A stretch of DNA of 64,000 nt from NCBI GenBank assembly GCA_963682055.1, contig OY821749.1:24931631-24995630 (forward strand), written 5' to 3'. Both the position numbers and the translations under genes were made by a program. Positions 25,301 to 36,244 of this stretch are shown here, piece by piece (positions within the stretch are counted from its first letter, which is position 1; each line of letters begins with the position of its first letter). Below the pieces are notes generated by a model that made no database searches, was not told the DNA's origin, and saw only the letters and a list, made by a program, of their open reading frames with translations. The stretch is from Primula veris. Lineage: Eukaryota; Streptophyta; Magnoliopsida; Ericales; Primulaceae.

Positions 25301-25868
25301 AACCATGGAATCATGGCATGGCACAGTATGAGATGGTTTTAGATTCGCATTAAACAAGTTTCATTTGCCCCCAGATATCACTTGTCTTACATAATCATGT
25401 TTACATGATAGATCGGGTAAGTTTCTCTCCATATTACTAGTGCTGATAGAATATAACTAATTGTAGAAAAGTTTAGCGAAGGAAAAAATATTTGCTTTTG
25501 AAACTTTGGAAATTTTCAGGGGTGACGAATGGGGCAAGGGCGCAAACACAAACTGTTACAATGAGACTATGCCAATTTCGAAAGAAGGCTATTGGGGTAC
25601 TATGTCGAACCCAAATGTGATGAGAATAGCCGAGACAGCTATTAATAGATTAAATTCAAGAGGGGTGAAAGTGCAAATTTTAAATATAACACAGCTCTCA
25701 GAGTACAGAAAAGATGCTCATCCGTCTATTTACAGAAGGCGATGGGTTAATTTGACTCAAAACCAATTATCGGAACCATCTAGTTTCTCCGATTGTGGAC
25801 ATTGGTGTCTTCCCGGGGTTCCGGATACTTGGAATCAGATTCTTTATTCTTACCTTTTCTATATGTGA
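22368..25868 (+). CDS. TBL copy C: divergent DUF231/PC-esterase O-acetyltransferase
   Basis: Five exons: 22368-22687, 23379-23550, 24160-24356, 24994-25152 and 25520-25868; total 398 aa, the shortest of the four, mainly from a shorter stem after the anchor (about residues 10-27). Exons 2-4 keep the exact lengths 172, 197 and 159. GDS is [11 protein letters not shown] (126-128); DxxH is DCGHW (Asp374, His377), so the catalytic residues are intact. Copies A, B and D share [21 protein letters not shown] and DVWNELL. Copy C instead has NCDDS, HHVP, FQNWRWQP and DTWNQIL, and lacks the WGS motif at the start of exon 4 (FDS). It is an open frame with normal splice sites, so not an obvious pseudogene. 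Changed substrate preference or relaxed constraint are both possible. Confidence 0.9.
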
Positions 25869-27906
25869 CGAGTAGCATTATATAAACACAACAGAAAGTA
25901 CCGAAATACAGTATTTAGTATCTACTCCATATAGAAGAATTTTCATGTTCAGAAAATGTAGTTCATGAATGTTAAATCTTTTATGTGTTGCACTAATATA
26001 TGTATAGAAAAGTTTTGTTTAGTGATCTAAACCTACTGTAAGTCTGAATTCCTGTGTGCTTTCGAGAAGGCGCCAGTAAATAAGCATTCTAAAATCTTAG
26101 TTAATGTGTTTGTTTTTTGTGGCTGGATCAGTTAACGCTATATCGATTACATTCTCATAGAGTACGTAGTAGCGAAACCCTGACAAAATATTTCGTTTTG
26201 ATCTTATTTATTTTGTGAATGGATGTACATGATTCAAGTGGGATACACATCAAATGAAGCAATAATGTTACTAATGACAACTACTTTGGTTACTCTTTTA
26301 TCTTTATCTTGAAGTAATGATGGTATACTCTAGCTAAACTTCAATTTTAAGGACCAGAACGGAGAACTAAAGTAAACTAATTTACATTGAGACAAATTTG
26401 ATAAATTACATTTTAGTACCGTTCTGAAGTGTGACTTTAATTAAAAATCAATAAGAAAATTGTTAACCTATTTAGATTGAAACAATTTTGATAATTAAGT
26501 ATGGTCTTGCTGACATCTGCAGAATGATCTCAAGTGTGACATGAGCCAAAATTTTATAAACCTTTATCCACTGTTAATAATTGGATTGCATTTAAATTGA
26601 TAGCATACCATATACGTATGCAATTTGTTGGGACATCTGGGCTACAATGGTATTATAGTTAATCCGTTATTATCCCTAATTTTAGTAGTACTGTAATGCT
26701 TTTCTTAAATATTGCATTATGCAGACAATGAGTTGTCACCGCTTGAAAATGGAACTATAAAGTCTATAACGGGTAAACTGCAAATAAGCCCCACGAACTA
26801 TGAGTATTTCGCAATAACTTCCATAAACTTTGAAACCTTCAAATTTGTCCCCCACAAAGTACTATCTATATTTTGTAAATAACCTCCATATCCAAGTTTA
26901 GAAAGGCACAATTTTTGCCTACACTATTACGTTTTTTATAATAATATCTTGACAGTATTTGTTATTATATGTTTGTTGATACATATTAGCCTATAAGCAA
27001 TAGAAGTGATATGAAACTAATCTCGTCAACAACAATACATCTTTCTAATTTCAGACGTTAACATATGTTTTTTACTCATGTGAGTATTTTCGCTAATCAT
27101 TATCTTAGGTATATTCTTATTGAAATTAGAGTCGGCCCTAATATAGCCATAACATGCCTTGAGCTTAGGTGACGTCAGTTCAATATGTGTTGAAAAAAAA
27201 TTGTAATTTCAATTATTTTATAGAGATATTCAGTAAATGTGTTTATATACAAACAGGCTCATATTTTAGTATAACCTGAGATGTAGTCTAGTGGAAGTCC
27301 TCTGTGCTTAATAGTCTTCTCACCCTAGAAGTCAGTGGTTTAAACCTCTTCGGTAAAGGTTTTTTTTTTTTTTTTTATATAAAAATTATGTGGTAAATTG
27401 AAAACTATCTTTCTCGAAGTAACTTAAACTCTTAATTTTATCATCTTGTCAACAACAATTTATTGGCATAATAGCTAGCTTTTTAATACTTAATGATACA
27501 AATTTTCTTTTGGGTACGAACAATTGTTCGAAAATTATACATTTTCTAAACCGGGAGAGTAATAACTGGTCTATTTTCGATGCGTACAAGCAGAAGATAA
27601 TGAAACTAGACGGACACTGACATTATTGTTCTAATTTTTTCAAATTTTCCTTTTCACATAGCTTACACGAGAAAGGATATTCCTACAAATACCCGTTTAT
27701 CCAACGATACTTGGAAAACTGTTTTATTAGTGGAAAAAAAAAGAAGTGACGATGAAATTAAAATTTTCCAAACTTCATGGGTCAATTGCAAAACACCAAT
27801 ACTCCATGAGAGTTATTTAAAATTCACCACCCTTTTTTCTTGATTCAAAGATTCAAGATTCAAGTCAACATCAGACACTCTCTCCCACAGAGAGAGAGAG
27901 AGAGAG
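25869..27906. other. 2.0-kb spacer between TBL C and TBL D
   Basis: AT-rich and non-coding. It contains the SINE-like element at 27279-27376 and the TBL D promoter. A possible TATA (TTATTTAAA) lies at about 27813-27821, about 90 nt before the ATG, and a GA repeat of about 20 bases abuts the start codon (27888-27906). Confidence 0.55.
27279..27376 (+). mobile_element. SINE-like element with tRNA-type promoter boxes
   Basis: A box-A-like TAGTCTAGTGG (27283-27293) and a box-B-like GGTTTAAACCT (27337-27347) match RNA polymerase III internal promoters. A run of about 17 T follows and ends the element. The order and the T tail resemble the plant Au SINE. It does not fold as a true tRNA gene by eye, so it is called a SINE or tRNA-derived relic. 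Confidence 0.6.
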
Positions 27907-30900
27907 ATGAAGAAGAAGAGCCAAGCACCAATATTAGCACTTGTTTTATTCGTATTTATATTATCTTCAATTTTTTACAACGAGAGTTACATTGAACTTA
28001 TCCATACAAGCTCAAAGAACTCATCTTTACAACAACCCAAATACACCCTCTCAATTAAGCCTTTAGGTACTCCTCTTTTTCTCTATTTTCTCACTATTAT
28101 TTTTTTTTTTTTCATTTCTTGTGTTTTAACTTTGTGGGTATGTGTTTATTTTCCTTTTAACTATCTGGGTATAAATTTTCAGTAAGCTGTTTTTTTTAGT
28201 GTAGTTGGCTATTCATTTTTGTAATTTGATTCATTTAGTCTATGTTACATTAGTTGGATTGTCTGTTGTATATCAAATATGCCAAATTAGTTTATGAATT
28301 TTTGACATTTTGTACATAGATCACTCATTTTCTACAGTTCACTATTTTTGTGTATTTTGTCCCATTTCTTGTGATTTGGCTTTGTGGGTATTAGTATGTT
28401 TTTTTTTTTAACTTTAACTAGGCTGGGTATATAGTTTTCAGTAAGTTTTTTTTTTTTAGTGTATTTAGCTATTTGTTTTTTTTGATTTGATTCACTAGGT
28501 CTATGTTTCATTAGTTTAACTATTCTGGGAATATCATATATGTCACATTAGTTTATGAGTTTTTGTACATAGATTAGTCATTTTCTACATCTCTCTATTA
28601 TTGTCTTTTTTCCCATTTCTTGTGATTTGGCTTTTTTGGTATGTGTTTATTTTTCTTTTAACTAGACTGGGTATAAATTTTCAGTAGGCTGTTTTTTTAG
28701 TGTAGTTAGCTATTCATTTTTTTATTTGATCCGTTGGGTCTATCTTACATTAGTTGAAATGTACTGGGAGTGTTTTAAAAAGCGAAAACTTAGCTAAAGT
28801 GTTTTTGCAAGAGCTACGCTAAAAGCATGAAAAGGGTAAGCTTTTAGCAACCTAAAAAGCAAAAAAGCGAGCCTTTTAAGTTTTGAATCGAGCTTTTATC
28901 GAAGTTTGAATCGAGTTTTTTTTACTACGAAGCACGCTTTTAAAAACAGTAATAATCTGGGTATATCATACATGGCACGTTAGTTTGTGAGTTTTTTGTA
29001 CATAGATCAGTCATTTTCTATATCTCACTATTAGTGTGTGTTTTTCTTTTCCATTTACTGTGAGTTGACTTTGTATTTTTTTGTACAACTATCTGGCTAT
29101 TATGATTTCTGTAAGCGGTTTTTAAGTGTATGGTACAATTTTTTCTGGTCTGATTCATTGATCTATGTTTCATCGGGTTTTTCGCAATTTTGCACCTCCT
29201 ATTGTTGCGTGTTTCTCGATTAGTACCTTACATTGTTAGTTTTTCCAATTAGTACCCCGGATTCGTGTTTTTTTTTTAAAGTTGAACTTTGCATCCAATT
29301 ATGGATGGAAAACATTTTTCCATCCAATTATGATGGTTTTCCATTCAGAATTGGATGGGAAAGTTAAAAAAAAAAGTTGAATATATACAAGTACATAATA
29401 GGAAACTTGATAATAGAAGGTAGAAAACAAGAAAAATGCAACAATACATGGTACACAAACCCAATCAACCATGTTTCATCAGTTGAACTATTATGGGTTT
29501 GTGCCGCATTTTGTATGAGTTTGCGTATAGATCAGCATATAGACTAGCTTGGTTGGGACACATATAGGTTAATTTATTGAGAAAATGAGAAGGTATGACA
29601 ATGACATCTTATAGAGTGGAAAGGTTTACTAAGAACATTCCTAAGAAACACCAAGGTAATTGTCTCACTATGGGATTGTATTGTAGAAGGGGAACAAATT
29701 CGTGTTGTGATTTTTTATTTTTTTTTTGTAAGGTGGGCTAAAGTATGGTAATCGTAATACCAAGATTTTAATTAAAGTAAATAGTAAGAAATTAGTTATT
29801 CGTAAATTTTGTCAAATATGGGGGGTGTTGTAGCTCCTTTTAGTTCCTCCTCTACGAATAGGCATCTGTATAAGTTGGGATTTTGAGGCGCGGTGATATA
29901 ATGCTTGTCTATGCATAAGCATTTTGTACTATTTGTTTGTGAATCTGTATCCCCGTGTTCTAGTTTATGAATAAATTATGTTGCGCGGAGACATCAGAAT
30001 GTATTGGGTTTTATTAATGCATTTTTCCTATTCCTCGTGATTTGATTATGTGGGTTTTTCCTAACTCAGATGATAATTCTTTTTTTCAGCTTCTTTCTAC
30101 CCGCACTTACTCATCTTTAGGTCTTTAATTTTATTTTCTCCATTTCACTTGCATATGTAAGCAACAATGATTCTCCATGTATTTATAATATATGATAGAG
30201 TATGTGACTCCGTGTTTGTTTGGTGAGTTTGTCTTGCTGAAATATTCCTATTTAGGATCATTGGTCATTTTTCAAGAAATCCCCATCTTAGGCCGCGTAC
30301 GTGGCAGATCACCAGTAACTTTTGGAGCTGATATAGGAGTACACAATTGATGTTAATCATAACTGATCGAGCCTAATTGGATCCGTTCATTTCAACTGCA
30401 GTGTTACCTTGGTTCTTTTCCAATTTATTTATGGTGGTATTGCAATTGAAAGGAGCCAATCCGATATTGCTTATGAGTAGTACTGACTGAAGATGTATTA
30501 TTTTAGCGTGTGTAATTCTTTACCTAAAAAAATGTGTAGTTAATAGGACGGGACCAGTTCGTTCATAATAGTAACTTGAAATCAAACCAAATACACTAGT
30601 TCAAAAGCTTAGAACCAGTGCCCAAGAAAATCACTGTTACGACCAAACTCAATTTGTTCGATATTGCTTGTGTCTGGTGACTGAATATATCTTCAGTAAA
30701 ATACAAGAGCTTATATTTCATTGCTGCTTTTCAAAGGCTTGCTAATTGACATGTAACTTAACTAACCGTTGTTGACAATATTTTTTCTATCGCCTGTAAT
30801 TTTTCTTTCACCTAATAGTACTAGCAACTGCATTCTTTTCATTTTCGTGCAATATTTTCCTCTAGGTTTTGAATCTGATGAAATCGAAATTGAATCTTTT

Positions 30901-33900
30901 TCAGTGCCTTTAGATAGATTTACCAAGTGTAACTCAACAGTGGAATACAGTGGACGAAAACCTGGATGGAGCGTCTATAAGCCGAGGCTAGATCACCAGA
31001 AAACAGATTCAGAGAAGTGTGATATTTTTTCCGGCAAATGGGTTTTTGACAACTCATCACATCCTCTTTATAAAGAGTCTGATTGTCCTTATATGTCCGA
31101 TCAGTTGGCTTGCCACAAACATGGACGCCTCGATTTGGGCTATCAGTACTGGAGATGGCAACCCAATGATTGCAATTTGAAAAGGTTCTTATTGCCTTTT
31201 TACTTGATTTTTAGTTCAAAATTATATTTCTCGGGTTTGAATTTTTTATTACAATAATTCTAGAATAGGGATAAAAGGAGCAATATAGTTGACTTAGAAT
31301 CTGCACGAATAAGAGATAGTCTCTTGAATCAGAAACTCAAATAAAAACTTAAAACTACATGTCTTTTGGTTTTAAATACCTAAGAAGAATGTGAAAAAAG
31401 GCATAGCATAGTAATCAAAATTTTAAATTTTGTATTTGTACAACAGAAGTAAAACACACATGCACATGCACACAAGGAATGCATGCAAGTTGTTAGAGTG
31501 AAGCTGATTTAGTATATTCATTATAAATATTCCTTCTGGTTGACTTATTTTTTCTGGATTCTCCTTGATGATATACGCAGATGGAATATATTGGAAATGT
31601 GGGAGAAATTGAGGGGAAAGAAACTAATGTTTGTTGGGGATTCCCTGAATAGAGGGCAATGGATATCTTTGGTTTGTTTATTGCAATCCGTTATTCCGAC
31701 TGATAAGAGGTCCATGTCACCTAACGCGGAACTCACCATTTTCCGAGCCGAGGTACAAAAAATATTAACCAGTAACTTTGTTATCGGACACTATAACTGG
31801 TATCAATTAATTTTTAATAACCTTTTAACAGCTTATGCCTTGTTTAGTGTCCGGAACAAGTTTCTAAATATTAAATCTTGTTTTCCTAAATTCAAAGAAA
31901 AACTGTACACCAGAGAAGTTTTTCAAACTAATTGAAAACCGATAAATACTTTTTCTTTACCAAACAAGACTTACTTGTTAAAAACGGATACTGGTTAACA
32001 TGGTCTAGGGCTTTCGTTGTGTTCGAGAGGTGGACTAACAGAAGGTTCTTTGAAATATTGAGAATTTCGAATCCATGTGGTTTTATATGAAGTCGACATA
32101 TTCTTATAATTTGAAACCAGATTGGCATTATAATGCTTCGACTGACTAGTAGTTACAAAGGGTTTTAAGTGACTAGTAGCATACCGGACGTTTGAAATTC
32201 TCATGGTAAAAGCATCTCTAATCATCTCCATGACTTGTCATGCTTATAAAATCTAGTCTCCCGCCATAGGAGGTCGTTATTTCTTTCAATAACAAACCTA
32301 AACTGTACGGACTTCATATCTTCGAATACGAACAACCAACAGAAATAACTAGAGTGTCTTTCTAACTGTTTTCCCTTTTTCTTAAGTTGGTTTGGCTTCA
32401 TTAGAGTTGATCTTTGCATTTTACATGTTAGGTATATTTTGTTTTTTCTTAATTGTGTTTTTTGTCTGTGTATCAGGACTACAACGCTAGTGTGGAGTTC
32501 CTTTGGGCCCCACTACTTGTTGATTCAAACTCGGATGACCCAGTGAACCACAGACTAGATGAACGGATATTACGCCCAGACTCGGTTACGAAACATTCTC
32601 CGCGATGGGAAAATGCTGATATACTTGTTTTCAACTCATATCTGTGGTGGAGGCAAGGCCCCGTAAAGCTGTTGTAAGTGCTTTCTGTGTCTATTTATTT
32701 GAAGGATTTGTTAAGTCATGATGTAGCATTGCCCACAAGGTATTTTTATAGAGTAGTAAGTCCGGCTTGTGCTAAAAAGGCAAGAATTACGGGGGAAATC
32801 ATCTTTTGAACAATTTCGCCTGTTACCTGATGAAATTCTGCTTTTCTGTTTGTGATATAATGAAAACAATTAGTGCATATAAGGGGTGCCAAGTGAACTG
32901 TGTTTAGATTTTCAAAAATGCCCATGTTATATCGGAAACTCAAATGAGCATGAAATTTTTTGAAGGTTGACTGGTTATGAAGGTGTAATTTCCGTATATC
33001 TTACAGTGGGAATTTTTTTTTCCAACAGCAGTCTTAGATGAATAACATTTTCTAAAAAAAAAATTGAGTAGCTGGAGGGACAATCTAAAATTGCTTTCTC
33101 ATCCTTACATATTATCTTTGTATACACAGATGGGGTTCCGAGTCAAACGGGGTATGTGAAAAAATAAATGGGGTGGCTGGAATGGAGTTGGCTATGGAAG
33201 CTTGGGCAAATTGGGTGGCTTCTAATGTGAATCCCGTTGAAAAGAAAGTCTTCTTTGTAACAATGTCTCCTACACATCAATTGTAAGTAGTGCCTCCTTT
33301 TACAAAGAAAATGTTGTGTTGTCATAGCACTTAAAACGTGTCTTTCCAAAACTAAATAATTGCAGTAGGAAACCAAGAAAATGAAATTTCATGGCTTCCA
33401 AAATAGCAATGTCTGCTATTATTAAAGGCTTCTCAAATAAGATTTTGCAGATACAATTGGTCTTTAGTTAAGACCTCATGGAACTGCTGAAATGGACCAT
33501 AAGTTGCATATACTTTTCCACTAGCTAACCATTAGTAGTTGGAGGTTGAAATAAATTAGATCTAGTTTATAATTTGGAATTTCAGTTGTATACTATGCAT
33601 TATGTTCATTTCAAGTAATATGTAGCTGCTACATATTACATGGGACAAGTACTTTACCAATTAACTATCAGAACAGATTTGTCTTGACAGAAGCATTTCT
33701 TTTCTTTTGGACATACTGAAACCATTAGCAGAATACATTGTTTCCATCATAAACTTGAAATTACATACCGGCCTTATGTTTTCATAGTAAGATTCTGACC
33801 CTTGTTTGATTATTCTCTAAACTTAATGGCGCACTGCTCTTTTTCTTTTCTTTTTTAACTCTTAAAGTTTCAAAACTATGCTTATGTTTTAATCGCCTGC

Positions 33901-34449
33901 CTTACAAGCAGTACGTATTTTGTTTCTTCTTCTGGTTTCTCATATCGGCTTGATCTGCCACAACTTGTAGTTCTTCTTTTTTTCCACATTCAATAGGACA
34001 TGGTCGTATACAATTCCAAGTGAACTGTGTTTGGAATTGATTCTGAGGTAGTTAACTACTGCTGTTGGTGTTGTTCAAGTTCATTAATTACAGATAATTC
34101 TTTGCTCTGTTCTTGTAGGAGTCGAGAATGGGATCCAGAAAGTGAAGGAAATTGCTACAGTGAAAGGGTACCCATAACAGATGAGAGATACTGGGGAAGT
34201 GGATCCGACTTGGCTACAATGCATATGGTGGAGAGAGTACTAAAAGGTTTAGGTTCAAAAGTTTCGGTTATTAATGTCACCCAGTTATCTGAGTATCGCA
34301 AAGATGGCCATCCTAGTATATATCGCAAGTTTTGGGAAACTTTAAGCCAGGAAAAGTTATCTAATCCTGCTAGTTACTCTGATTGTATACACTGGTGTTT
34401 GCCGGGGGTACCTGATGTTTGGAATGAATTACTATTCCAATTTTTGTAG
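27907..34449 (+). CDS. TBL copy D: DUF231/PC-esterase O-acetyltransferase with extra 5' exon
   Basis: Six exons: 27907-28066, 30866-31184, 31581-31752, 32477-32673, 33130-33282 and 34119-34449; total 443 aa. The anchor (about residues 8-24) is on its own first exon, separated by a 2.8-kb intron from the stem and the start of the TBL domain ([11 protein letters not shown]). Exons 3 and 4 match the other copies in length (172, 197); exon 5 is two codons shorter (153). GDS is [11 protein letters not shown] (179-181); DxxH is DCIHW (Asp422, His425). The long stem and extra exon make it structurally distinct; it may be the ancestral-type gene from which the compact A-C derive, or a separate TBL33/34/35 lineage. 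It is the copy nearest the DTX44-like gene, as TBL34 is in Arabidopsis. Predicted Golgi xylan acetyltransferase. Confidence 0.92.
28100..29140. repeat. Four-copy ~250-bp repeat array in TBL D intron 1
   Basis: A unit containing TTTCTTGTG, CTTTGTGGGTAT, CTGGGTATA, TTTTCAGTAAG and CTATGTTACATTAG recurs at about 28110, 28361, 28611 and 29050. The last interval is lengthened by the insertion at 28771-28950. Copies differ by indels and substitutions. The unit itself contains TTTTCAG, a possible decoy splice acceptor. Confidence 0.75.
28771..28950. mobile_element. Short dispersed repeat, shared with DTX44 intron 1
   Basis: Contains GCTAAAGTGTTTTTGCA, GCTAAAAGCA, TTTGAATCGAG and ACTACGAAGCACGCTTTTAA in order; the same order occurs at about 40965-41080. 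Ends resembling GTTTTAAAAA and its inverse suggest a small MITE. This copy is longer, with an internal duplication around the GAATCGAG word. Confidence 0.65.
29170..29460. repeat. Imperfect inverted repeat in TBL D intron 1
   Basis: The flank CCTCCTATTGTTG... TTAGTACC is partly mirrored by GTACATAATAGGAAAC... CAACAATACATGGTA. The centre holds a tight hairpin around CCAATTATGGATGGAAAAC and its inverse. Probably a degenerate MITE; boundaries are approximate. Confidence 0.5.
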
Positions 34450-35574
34450 GTGTTTTGTTGAAGGTTACATGAGAACATGATGTGGCGAATTTACCACCAA
34501 GGAAAAGATCGATCAATTCGTGTGTAGCACAAATATTGTTGTAAACATTGTTCACTGAAAGTATTTATTGTAATACGTTAATAACTTAATACTAGTACAA
34601 ATGAATTTAGAAAACCATAATTTTTTTTCCTTTTTTTTCTCTTTTGCTTTGCTGCACAGAAAATAAAACAGACTTTTGATCCCTTTTTCCCCTATTGTTT
34701 GTGGAACCTACAATGCTTAGGTTTAAAAAGTAAAACATGACAAACTAATTGGTTGGAAGATATTAAGATAGTTTTTGAATCACAAATATGTAAAAAAACA
34801 AAAAAAACGGCATAAACACATTGACGGTTACCAAGGTGAAATTAAGCTATAACCTGTGAATGCAAGTTCAACCATATATTGCTTATCAAAAAAAAAAGTT
34901 CAACCATATTTAAAAGACCTGGTTAAGTTAGCTTGCATTTGGTGGTGTTGATTTACATTTTCAGCATGTAATTTGACGAAAAAAAGGCTAAAGAACGTCC
35001 TATGTAAAGCCAAAACAAATCAAGTATTAGAGTTTGTTCTGAAATCAATATATCAGCAATCACAACACCACCTTATTGTTCTTTTTCCCCAACTCATTGT
35101 TCAAATCACCAATTTATTGTTTTGTCTATTACACACCTTTCTTTAGTAAGACAACCCCAAGTCTCCACTTTCTTTTTTTCTTAATTTAATCTATATTCAA
35201 CATTTAAAGATCAAGTAACCAGTAAACCTTGATCATGAAGATGATAGGACTCTTTTCCCGAAAAAATATTATAGGCCTTGTATAAATAATTCATGACGTC
35301 TAAGGAAAGCACATGTCAAGAATACAGAGAAGGTAAAATTGAAAATGGAAGTGAACTCAAAATGAAAACGAAAACGGAAGCTCGATTTGATATAATAAGC
35401 AAGACAACCGAAACAAGAAAGGTGGTATTTTAGTTTTCTGTCTACCTTTTCTCCTAAACGGTCCATAATTTTCTTTGATTGTGAATCTATATCTATGCTA
35501 ACTAAAAGAGAGCAACTTTTACTATCCATCTAGATTCTCCCCTAGCTTTTACTATCATAGTTTTCATTACACAA
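34450..35574. other. Convergent spacer between TBL D and the BZR-like gene
   Basis: 1.1 kb between two convergent genes, with AT-rich 3' flanks. A short local duplication of AAGTTCAACCATAT surrounds an A-run at about 34865-34910. No coding or RNA feature was found. Confidence 0.5.
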
Positions 35575-36244
35575 TCATGAGAGTGAGAGGTTCAAATTGA
35601 TATCACCATCACCAAATGTTCTCTTCAATGACGTACTTGAATTTTGACAATTTCGAACAATTCCAATAGACTCATAGAAAGCACGAAACTCTTGCTCTTG
35701 TGATTCACCGGCTAAAACATTCTTTTGACTCATATTGACAGGTGTAGACACTTGCGAGTCGAAAACCTATCAAGAATTTAAAACCAAAATTCAAATTTGC
35801 TCACTGAAATGAAACGTAAGCAGCTGTTTTAAAGTAAAGTAATTGCCTAATTGGCATAGCTAAACTTAAAAGTTAAACCAACAACTAAACTGTTTTTTTC
35901 TCTCTAGATTTAGGTATGTGTAGAAAATGAAGAAAATAACAGTTTACCTTGCCAATGACAGTTCCATCTTCTTCAACATGCCACCCCGCTTCGTTACAAA
36001 GAGCTTTCAACAAGTCATTATTATCAGCATGCTTCGGGAGTTGGTAATTTCCATTAGCTCGAACTCCTTCGAAAATCTTTTTCGACACAGCTCTCCGCCT
36101 CCTCTCTCTCTCCTTATTCTTCAGTCGTTCTCTCTCACTAGGGAACCGTAATGTGGTCGTAACACTTCCGTCTTGGGCAGTTTTGTGAACAACCCAAGGC
36201 CCTCTTCTGGCCTTAATACATCCTCTCCTCTTCTCCCCAACCAT
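35575..36244 (-). CDS. Short BES1/BZR1-like transcription factor with C-terminal EAR motif
   Basis: Two exons: 36244-35948 (99 codons, phase 0) and 35766-35575 (63 codons plus stop), total 162 aa. Residues about 28-97 form the BZR1 DNA-binding domain: a basic stretch [17 protein letters not shown], then [29 protein letters not shown] and EDGT. The family binds E-box/BRRE sites as a bHLH-like dimer. The C-terminus reads INLNLSLS, an LxLxL EAR repression motif. Classical BZR1/BES1 proteins exceed 300 aa, with a Ser-rich GSK3 (BIN2) phosphorylation region and a PEST segment; both are absent here. The N-terminal extension ([14 protein letters not shown]) is also unlike BZR1. I infer a constitutive repressor or a competitor of full-length BZR proteins. 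Convergent with TBL D and divergent from DTX44. Confidence 0.85.

Noticed and set aside
27279..27376. Possible tRNA gene
   Set aside because: Only the box A and box B words fit; I could not build an acceptor stem or anticodon loop, and the T tail points to a SINE.
28100..29140. CRISPR-like repeat array
   Set aside because: Units are long, imperfect, contiguous, without spacers, and lie in a plant intron.
34027..34118. Extended N-terminus of the last TBL D exon as a separate gene
   Set aside because: These bases are intron 5; the acceptor TTGTAG at 34113-34118 and the phase define the exon start at 34119.
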